Assembly: GCA_021774205.1 (NCBI GenBank)
Contig: JAJFJI010000098.1
Location: 1 to 11,992, forward strand
Length of the DNA: 11,992 bases
DNA from: Nitrosomonas sp.
GTDB lineage: Bacteria; Pseudomonadota; Gammaproteobacteria; Burkholderiales; Nitrosomonadaceae
Direction of reading: 5' to 3'
Position numbers and translations under genes: made by a program. The notes beneath the pieces are model-generated. The model was not told where the DNA came from. It did not search any database and saw only the letters and a list, made by a program, of their open reading frames with translations. Shown one piece after another: positions 7,263 through 11,992 of the stretch (position 1 is the stretch's first letter; each line of letters starts with the position of its first letter).

Positions 7263-7783
7263 TGTAATACGATCCCCAAACTGATTAGCGCGGCACTAAC
7301 ACCCAAACTCATGCCAACAACTGTATCAGTAGGAAAATGTACACCTAATGCTACGCGTGAAAACCCAACCAGACACGCCCAGCAAAGTAATAACAAAAAT
7401 ACCGATGGATAAAAAAAGCCACGCATTACTGCCATCATAAAAGCGGCCGAGGTATGGCCCGAGGGGAAACTAAATTGATCAGATGGTTTGATAACACGCT
7501 GAAAATAATTTAACGCTGATTCCGGCCGATTACGTTTAAAACCATTTTTCAATACAAAGTAGACGGGTCGCTCGGTTGCAAAACCCAATAGAATCGCCTG
7601 GAAGAAAGGGCTAGTGTAGCTTTCTTGCCAATAGACCCAGACAAGCAAACACAGGTAGAGATGGCCGTCACCAGTTTTGGAAATATATTTACTTATTCTT
7701 GCCAGTACCGGATGTAATCGTGTATTAAGCAGTCGATTAAACATCATGATATCGTACTGATGAACTTCATTCAGCAGCTTCAT
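7259..7783 (-). CDS. PAP2 family lipid phosphatase
   Basis: An integral-membrane phosphatase of the PAP2/acid phosphatase superfamily, 174 residues. All three signature motifs are present: KNGFKRNRP (KxxxxxxRP), FPSGHTSA (PSGH) and SRVALGVHFPTD (SRxxxxxHxxxD). Hydrophobic segments around LYLCLLVWVYW, FFYPSVFLLLLCWACLVGF and VVGMSLGVSAALISLGIVL fit several membrane helices. The family removes phosphate from phosphatidate, phosphatidylglycerophosphate or polyprenyl pyrophosphate; phosphatidate is favoured here by context. I chose ATG 7781-7783 because AAAGGTG (7790-7796) lies 8 nt before it, whereas the possible GTG at 7792 and ATG at 7789 fall in or against this site. The four-repeat PHO-like array at 7831-7870 is positioned to drive this gene and the coupled glycosyltransferase gene. 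Confidence 0.92.
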   Translation of the reverse strand: MKLLNEVHQYDIMMFNRLLNTRLHPVLARISKYISKTGDGHLYLCLLVWVYWQESYTSPFFQAILLGFATERPVYFVLKNGFKRNRPESALNYFQRVIKPSDQFSFPSGHTSAAFMMAVMRGFFYPSVFLLLLCWACLVGFSRVALGVHFPTDTVVGMSLGVSAALISLGIVLQ

Positions 7784-7814
7784 AATCATCACCTTTCATC
7801 AATGAATCTGGGCA

Positions 7815-7870
7815 AGATTACTGGTTGATTATGACAAACTAATGACCATTAATTGACTATTATGTGACAA
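7815..7870 (-). promoter_or_regulatory. PHO-box array (four 11-bp-phased half-sites) and -10 of the PAP2 operon
   Basis: On the minus strand four 7-mers read TTGTCAC (7870-7864), TAGTCAA (7859-7853), TGGTCAT (7848-7842) and TTGTCAT (7837-7831). The GTCA core recurs exactly every 11 bp and the 4-nt spacers are AT-rich (ATAA, TTAA, TAGT). This is the structure of two adjacent E. coli PHO boxes (consensus CTGTCAT-AWAW-CTGTCAY), where PhoB dimers bind in tandem on one face of the helix. A -10-like TAATCT (7820-7815) follows after 10 nt, as in PhoB-activated promoters, which have no proper -35. The predicted RNA would start near 7808, leaving about 25 nt before the chosen ATG at 7783. Seen directly: repeats and spacing. 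Inferred: PhoB as the binder. Confidence 0.7.
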
Positions 7871-8106
7871 AGTAATTCGGACGGCTTACAAATGGAATGG
7901 CCCATAAGGCTATAATTTAATGGCTTCTACTCACTATGATTGCCATTTGCAGGTGACAGCTTGGTACGATCGGTGATACAAATCATGCATTTTTTCACCA
8001 GACCTGGCATTCTTTTTACTGTGACGCGATTAACAACAATTCACCAATAATAAGAACAACATATGGAGGAAATTTGATGTCTTCGTGACAGTTGCGCTAA
8101 ATCAAA
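7871..8106. other. Divergent intergenic region, middle part
   Basis: No gene is supported between the two PHO-like clusters. Directly visible items: a perfect -10 hexamer TATAAT at 7911-7916 on the plus strand without a good -35; isolated exact PHO half-sites on the minus strand (CTGTCAC at 7959-7953 and 8091-8085); and an imperfect nested hairpin at 7972-7999 (GGTGA with TCACC). There is also a strong Shine-Dalgarno GGAGGA (8065-8070) in front of a three-codon reading frame, ATG-TCT-TCG-TGA at 8077-8088. A long leader transcript from the TATAAT into the 8189 gene is possible but not shown. Confidence 0.4.
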
Positions 8107-8151
8107 ATGACATTTTTGTTTCATAGAAATGTAACTTTGATACTTTAGACT
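8107..8151 (+). promoter_or_regulatory. Candidate PHO box and -10 of the phytase-like gene
   Basis: Three 7-mers with an 11-bp period are ATGACAT (8107-8113), GTTTCAT (8118-8124) and ATGTAAC (8129-8135), matching CTGTCAT at 5, 5 and 4 of 7 positions, with spacers TTTT and AGAA. A -10-like TAGACT (8146-8151, 4 of 6 to TATAAT) follows after 10 nt, the same distance as in the PAP2 promoter. The predicted start near 8158 leaves about 30 nt before the ATG at 8189. The repeats are degenerate; the shared geometry is what makes them worth listing. Confidence 0.4.
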
Positions 8152-8188
8152 ATGGTCCTCATGAAATGAAACAACTATTGGAGACCTT

Positions 8189-10468
8189 ATGAGTTTAATT
8201 AAAAGAATAAAACAGAGACTATTAATCATTTCCACTTTAATTCTTCTGCTAATCTCATTTCTTGTTAGCGCAAGCAATGAAAAATCTTTTCAGCGTATTG
8301 CAACATTCCCGGTTTTCTTAAATTCCAGCATTGAAAACGAAACAGTTGCGGAAATTGTTGCCGCAAGCAAAAACGGCAAAACACTCATCTATACTGATGG
8401 AAAAATGGAAGCAATTGGATTCGTCGACATCGAAAATGCTAAAAATCCTAAACCGGCTGGTCTATTACCTGTAGGTGGCGAACCAACGTCGGTCACAGTT
8501 AAAAACAAATATGCACTTGTGGCGGTGAATACTTCGCTGGATTTTGTCAATGTCAGCGGCAAATTGGTTGTGGTAGATATAAAATTTAAAAATATTAAAA
8601 GAACCATAGCGCTAGGTGGACAACCCGATTCAATTGCCGTGAGTCCGGATGGTATATACGCAACCATTATTATCGAAAACGAACGGGATGAAGACCTTAA
8701 CGACGGCATGCTGCCACAACTTCCTGCTGGTCAGCTGATCATTGTGGATTTGCAGGGCCATCCCTCAAACTGGAGCACACGATCCGTTAATTTAAGCAAC
8801 TTGCCGGGTATGCTCTATCCGACTGACCCGGAACCCGAATATGTCGACATCAATAGAAATAATATTGCCGTCATCACATTGCAAGAAAATAACCATATCG
8901 TTCTAGTCGATCTTGAAACAGGCGACATTCAAAATCACTTTTCTGCTGGAACGCAAGATTTGACACAAATCGATATTGCAGGTGACAAGTTAATCACATT
9001 TGAAGCTAGTTTAAGCAATGTGCCGCGCGAACCAGACGGTGTCAGCTGGATAGATGATTATCATTTTGTGACTGCAGATGAAGGCGATCTGGATGGCGGC
9101 AGCCGAGGTTTTACCATCTATCATATGGATAGCAGTATTGTTTTTGAATCGGGAAACCAGGTAGAACATGCAATTGTTCGTCACGGTCATTATCTGGAAA
9201 AGCGCTCTGATAACAAGGGTAATGAGCCAGAGAATGTTGAACTTGGAACCTTTAAAGGCAATGAATATCTTTTTGTAGGATCTGAACGAGCCAGTGTCGT
9301 ACTGGTTTACGATATTAACAAACCAACAGAACCCGAATTTAAGCAGATACTGCCCAGTACTGTTAAACCGGAAGGATTGCTTGCCATTCCCAAACGTAAG
9401 CTATTGATCGCCGCAGGTGAAGAGGATGCGCGGGATGACAAAATTCGCTCAGCGTTGACCATCTATAAATATCGATCTGGCGATGTAAATTATCCTACCA
9501 TTATTTCCGGAAATCGTGCAGATGGCACACCTCTCCCTTGGGGTGCTTTGTCCGGATTGGCCGCCGATCCAAATGAAGAAAACATCCTGTATACCATACA
9601 CGACAGTTTTTACGACCAAGCGCGAATTTTCAAATTGAATAATGATGATCAGCCAGCAGTTGTCGAAAAAGAAATTGTATTAATAGATAGCATGAAAAAA
9701 TTAGCAGCGATTGACACTAGCATGGTCAATCTAGATGGAACGGTGAATATTGACCAGGAAGGAATTGCTGTCCGCAAATCCGGTGGCTTCTGGATCGCCT
9801 CTGAAGGTGCGGGAACAATTGGTGATAGCGAAAGACCTTTTGAAACATTTAATCTAATTTTAGGTGTATTGCCCAGCGGTGACATTGATCAAGTGATCCA
9901 GTTGCCAGCCAGCACGAATGGCCGGCAGGTTAGGTTTGGTTTTGAAGGCGTCACCTCTACCGGCACAATTGACAACGAAGTCCTCTATGTCGCTTTTCAG
10001 CGTGAATGGGCCGACGATATAGATGGTCATGTTCGTATTGGCCGATATGATGTTGACAAAGAAAAATGGCACTTTTACTATTATCCGCTTGAAATGCCCA
10101 TGTCAGCCGCTGGAGGCTGGGTAGGCTTATCTGAAATCACTGCATTGGACCATGAAAATTTTTTGGTCATAGAGCGTGACAATCAGGCCAATGCCGATGC
10201 AGCAATAAAACGTATCTATCAATTCTCGACGGCGGGCTTAACACCTTTGAAAGATCCCGTAGTTGGGGCTGTGCCAAACTTTCCTGTCGTCAAAAAAACT
10301 TTAGTTCGTGATCTGATGAAAGACCTTGCTAAAACCAGAGGACTGATTTTGGAAAAAATTGAAGGTATGACGGTTACAAAAAATGGCGACCTTTACATCG
10401 TGAATGACAACGATGGCGTTGACGATTCCAATGGAGAAACGCAACTATTAAAAATACACGCTGATTGA
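8189..10468 (+). CDS. Exported beta-propeller protein with C-terminal esterase-like/phytase-like domain
   Basis: A 759-residue exported protein. The N-terminus has a basic stretch (KRIKQR), a hydrophobic core (LLIISTLILLLISFLV) and a likely signal-peptidase site after SA near residue 28. Residues about 45-430 contain repeated YVTN-type propeller blades, for example PDSIAVSPDGIYATI and NIAVITLQENNHIVLVDLE. From about 445 the sequence fits the family named 'esterase-like activity of phytase' (PF13449): GALSGLAADP (about 450), EGIAVRKSGGFWIASEG (about 523), GFEGVTS (about 584), GLSEITALDHENFLVIERDN (about 645) and KIEGMTV with YIVNDND (about 722). Many Asp/Glu-rich loops could bind calcium. Enzymatic phytase activity of this family is not well proven. 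TGGAGA at 8179-8184 precedes the ATG by about 5 nt. It is divergent from the PAP2 operon and has its own PHO-like repeats, which fits a role in organic-phosphate scavenging in the periplasm or outside the cell. Confidence 0.85.
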   Translation: MSLIKRIKQRLLIISTLILLLISFLVSASNEKSFQRIATFPVFLNSSIENETVAEIVAASKNGKTLIYTDGKMEAIGFVDIENAKNPKPAGLLPVGGEPTSVTVKNKYALVAVNTSLDFVNVSGKLVVVDIKFKNIKRTIALGGQPDSIAVSPDGIYATIIIENERDEDLNDGMLPQLPAGQLIIVDLQGHPSNWSTRSVNLSNLPGMLYPTDPEPEYVDINRNNIAVITLQENNHIVLVDLETGDIQNHFSAGTQDLTQIDIAGDKLITFEASLSNVPREPDGVSWIDDYHFVTADEGDLDGGSRGFTIYHMDSSIVFESGNQVEHAIVRHGHYLEKRSDNKGNEPENVELGTFKGNEYLFVGSERASVVLVYDINKPTEPEFKQILPSTVKPEGLLAIPKRKLLIAAGEEDARDDKIRSALTIYKYRSGDVNYPTIISGNRADGTPLPWGALSGLAADPNEENILYTIHDSFYDQARIFKLNNDDQPAVVEKEIVLIDSMKKLAAIDTSMVNLDGTVNIDQEGIAVRKSGGFWIASEGAGTIGDSERPFETFNLILGVLPSGDIDQVIQLPASTNGRQVRFGFEGVTSTGTIDNEVLYVAFQREWADDIDGHVRIGRYDVDKEKWHFYYYPLEMPMSAAGGWVGLSEITALDHENFLVIERDNQANADAAIKRIYQFSTAGLTPLKDPVVGAVPNFPVVKKTLVRDLMKDLAKTRGLILEKIEGMTVTKNGDLYIVNDNDGVDDSNGETQLLKIHAD

Positions 10469-10710
10469 TATTAACAAATTGCCTCCATAGTAACAGCGTT
10501 GCACTAGTATTTAGTAAATATGCTATCAAAAGCAAACCTCATTAGCTCAACGAATCATACCCAACGATTCCATGCCGTTGCTTATCATGATGAATAAATT
10601 GCCGTAACTTTTTCCGTGTCTTCACCAATCTCGATGACGCCACATCGTCATAGACGCGTTGCCTTTTTACCATACGTACGCACTCCACTTAAGTCATTAA
10701 TTCATAAGTC

Positions 10711-10774
10711 TGTCAACGGCAATCTAATTTTTATCCACTTTTCAGGTGAAACGGCAATTTAAAATTGACCCGCC
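10711..10774. mobile_element. Possible insertion-sequence end (IS21-like), no transposase left
   Basis: Two related 24-nt direct repeats lie 35 bp apart: AACGGCAATCTAATTTTTAT... at 10715-10738 and AACGGCAATTTAAAATTGAC... at 10750-10773. They share the exact 9-mer AACGGCAAT and about 17-18 of 24 positions. The outer boundary begins TGTCAACGGC. Multiple subterminal repeats next to a TGT-type end, with the AATTGACCC motif, resemble my recollection of IS21-family termini. No istA/istB-like reading frame is present in the window, so this would be a solo end or remnant. Confidence 0.35.
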
Positions 10775-10852
10775 CTTAGCGTTTTTTTGCTTATTGTGTC
10801 ACTTGTTGGTTAGTAACTGGCACTATAGTAGACTCTATCTAGCATTTTGTTG

Positions 10853-10884
10853 ACCTGAATCAATGAATCTAACCTTGATTCGGT
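10853..10884. promoter_or_regulatory. Inverted repeat and putative promoter in front of the 37-residue gene
   Basis: ACCTGAATCAA (10853-10863) pairs with TTGATTCGGT (10875-10884) over 10 bp with one bulged T, leaving an 11-nt centre. The right arm contains a -35-like TTGATT (10875-10880), and a -10-like TATGAT follows at 10900-10905 with a 19-nt spacer. The symmetry over a -35 suggests an operator, but an RNA stem or chance is possible. Confidence 0.35.
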
Positions 10885-10928
10885 TCACAATCTCGTCTCT
10901 ATGATTACATAATGTGGGAGTGATAATT

Positions 10929-11042
10929 ATGGCTATGCTAGAAACAGAAGATGCTAAAGCGCTTAAAAAAGTGGGTTATAATTTCGTATTCTTAGCCGTT
11001 GTGATGGTGGCTTTGATAGTTATATCGGTATACTTTTCGTAA
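10929..11042 (+). CDS. Small single-pass membrane protein, 37 residues
   Basis: The protein has a charged N-terminal half (LETEDAKALKK) followed by one hydrophobic helix, FVFLAVVMVALIVISVYFS, reaching the C-terminus. The ATG is preceded by GGGAG at 10916-10920 with an 8-nt gap, a good ribosome-binding site. The amphipathic acidic/basic head plus a terminal helix predicts N-in topology with the C-terminus at the periplasmic face. I do not recognise a named family; size and shape recall small accessory subunits of respiratory or transport complexes, but nothing in the neighbourhood ties it to one. It stands alone, with an inverted repeat over its promoter and a strong stem-loop just after its stop. 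Confidence 0.7.
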   Translation: MAMLETEDAKALKKVGYNFVFLAVVMVALIVISVYFS

Positions 11043-11052
11043 ATGAAGATAG

Positions 11053-11078
11053 GGTACCCGCGGAAGTCTGTGGGTACC
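11053..11078. terminator. Strong stem-loop between the small gene and the convergent dehydrogenase gene
   Basis: GGTACCCGC (11053-11061) pairs with GTGGGTACC (11070-11078): 9 bp including one G-U, with an 8-nt loop. It starts 10 nt after the stop of the small plus-strand gene and lies about 70 nt past the end of the minus-strand dehydrogenase gene. Neither strand carries a real U-run after it, so it may act as a 3'-end stabiliser or weak bidirectional terminator. Confidence 0.5.
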
Positions 11079-11147
11079 AGAAAACAAGAAAATTATGCCA
11101 AATTGAACAAGGCGTTAGTTAAGACAGGTTACACGCTTGAAGTTTAC

Positions 11148-11992
11148 TTATCCTAAATTAACTTGATTAAACGGTTTGTTCTGAAAAAAATTATGGATGT
11201 TGTCTGCGATCTGATTCAACAGACGCTGCCTGGATTGTCTGCTGGCCCAGGCAACATGTGGCGTAATAATCAGATTTGTCTGTGGGTACTTTAACAGTAC
11301 ATTTCCATGAACGGGTGGCTCTGCCTGCAAAACGTCAGTGGCTGCACCAGCAATGCGTCCTGAAGACAAGCTGCGCAACAATTCTGTTTCGTCCACCACG
11401 CCACCACGCGCGGTATTAATCAGATAAGCGGTGGACTTCATCAACCCAAATTCTCTTCGAGAGATGAGATGACGGGTTTCTTCCAACAGTGGACAATGCA
11501 GGGTAAGAAAATCGGCCTGACTCATTACCTGATCAAACGCTATTCTTCCAGCCCGCGCTGGGTTGCCCTTATGTTCCGCAATCAACACCTGCATGCCAAA
11601 CGCCTTGGCCATCTCAGCCACCGCCCTACCTAACTCGCCAAAACCGATAATGCCTAGAATCTTTCCCGACAATTCTTCAATACCAAAATCAAGCGGACAA
11701 AAATGGATGCTGGTCTGCCAGTGCCCATTTTTCACCAATTGCCGGTATTCAACAAAATGGCGAGAGAGATTTAACATAAGCATGAATACATGTTGCACAA
11801 CAGAAGGCGTGGCATAAGCGCGTACATTGCACACAGGAATATTGCGCTCAGCAGCGACGGCAAGGTCAATATTATTGACCCCAGTAGCGGCAACACAAAT
11901 TAATTTCAAACGCTTCGCAGAAAATATTGTCGCACGATCTATAGAAAACTTGTTGCAGACAATCACCTCAGCTTCTCTGATTCTTTCCACCA
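11148..11992 (-). CDS. hprA: D-2-hydroxyacid dehydrogenase, glycerate dehydrogenase type, N-terminus cut
   Basis: The C-terminal 281 or so residues of an NAD-dependent D-isomer-specific 2-hydroxyacid dehydrogenase. The Rossmann loop is LGIIGFGELGRAVA, followed by VLIAEHKG; an acidic residue at that strand end favours NAD over NADP. The catalytic set is complete: Arg in INTARGGVVDE, Glu in ATDVLQAEPP and His in ITPHVAWAS. The ERIREAEVIVCNK element at the edge and the IAEHKG segment are close to hydroxypyruvate reductases/glycerate dehydrogenases (HprA), which interconvert D-glycerate and hydroxypyruvate in the serine cycle and photorespiration-like salvage. The real start lies outside the window: the GTG at 11988-11990 is internal, since about 35-40 N-terminal residues of the family are missing. 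Its substrate could also be another 2-oxoacid. The gene is convergent with the small membrane-protein gene and stands apart from the lipid cluster. Confidence 0.9.
   Translation of the reverse strand, partial: VERIREAEVIVCNKFSIDRATIFSAKRLKLICVAATGVNNIDLAVAAERNIPVCNVRAYATPSVVQHVFMLMLNLSRHFVEYRQLVKNGHWQTSIHFCPLDFGIEELSGKILGIIGFGELGRAVAEMAKAFGMQVLIAEHKGNPARAGRIAFDQVMSQADFLTLHCPLLEETRHLISRREFGLMKSTAYLINTARGGVVDETELLRSLSSGRIAGAATDVLQAEPPVHGNVLLKYPQTNLIITPHVAWASRQSRQRLLNQIADNIHNFFQNKPFNQVNLG

Larger units (their letters stand above)
10469..10928. other. Gene-poor region between the phytase-like gene and the small membrane protein
   Basis: No confident gene lies in these 460 bases. The minus strand has a short open frame at 10542-10688 (GTG start, 48 codons) ending in QRHGIVGYDSLS. 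This faintly recalls the C-terminus of IS3-type transposases (RxHxxLGYxSP), but the alignment is poor. A 6-bp inverted repeat (ATGACG/CGTCAT) is at 10634-10651. The transposon-end-like repeats at 10711-10774, a T7 run at 10782-10788, a TATAGT hexamer at 10824-10829 and the inverted repeat at 10853-10884 complete the picture. The region looks like insertion-sequence debris followed by the promoter of the small gene. Confidence 0.4.

Noticed and set aside
10542..10688. 48-codon minus-strand frame resembling an IS3 transposase C-terminus
   Set aside because: Only the last dozen residues recall RxHxxLGYxSP; spacing from the preceding TR element is wrong and there is no ribosome site. Kept only as a note in the intergenic entry.
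10710..10716. CTGTCAA as another PHO half-site
   Set aside because: No partner at plus or minus 11 bp, and it is explained by the transposon-end-like sequence.
10818..10837. TGGCAC as half of a sigma-54 promoter
   Set aside because: The GC-type -12 element (TTGC) is absent at the required distance.
1..11992. CRISPR array, tRNA, rRNA, prophage or toxin-antitoxin system
   Set aside because: No regularly spaced repeat array, no tRNA cloverleaf or rRNA segment, and no phage or toxin-antitoxin proteins were recognised; the only regular repeats are the short 11-bp-phased sites.

Overview
The window looks like the chromosome of a Gram-negative proteobacterium (beta or gamma). The reasons are moderately AT-rich DNA, tightly packed genes with clear Shine-Dalgarno sites in front of several of them, and protein families typical of that group: PIN-PhoH, a MJ1255/VC2487-type glycosyltransferase, a DUF2817-like M14 peptidase and a phytase-like secreted propeller protein. 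I cannot name the species.

Layout. Positions 1-1339 (minus): an alpha/beta hydrolase cut by the window edge, preceded by an M14 carboxypeptidase-like gene broken by two single-base insertions. Positions 1617-3481 (plus): a PlcP/LpxH-type metallophosphoesterase and a patatin-like lipase. Positions 3478-7783 (minus): PIN-PhoH ATPase, diacylglycerol-kinase-family lipid kinase, MurG/MGDG-synthase-like glycosyltransferase and PAP2 phosphatase; the last two overlap by ATGA. Positions 8189-10468 (plus): a large exported beta-propeller plus phytase-like protein, divergent from the PAP2 gene. Positions 10469-10928: a gene-free stretch with what looks like an insertion-sequence end. Positions 10929-11042 (plus): a 37-residue single-pass membrane protein. 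Positions 11148-11992 (minus): the C-terminal part of a glycerate-dehydrogenase-type 2-hydroxyacid dehydrogenase.

How it fits together. Four or five genes within about 6 kb act on phospholipid head groups, diacylglycerol, phosphatidate, glycolipids or acyl chains. In front of the PAP2-glycosyltransferase pair there are four TGAC (GTCA on the minus strand) half-sites spaced exactly 11 bp apart, followed 10 nt later by a -10-like TAATCT. This is the architecture of a PhoB (PHO) box promoter. Weaker 11-bp-phased PHO-like repeats precede the phytase-like gene (again with a -10-like TAGACT 10 nt downstream) and the metallophosphoesterase gene. My main inference is that this is a phosphate-starvation module. 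It would strip phosphate from membrane phospholipids (PlcP-like enzyme, PAP2), replace them with glycolipids (glycosyltransferase), return diacylglycerol to phosphatidate when phosphate is restored (lipid kinase), and scavenge organic phosphate outside the cytoplasm (phytase-like protein). The use of a MJ1255/VC2487-type transferase in place of the GT4 enzyme usually paired with PlcP is the potentially undescribed part.
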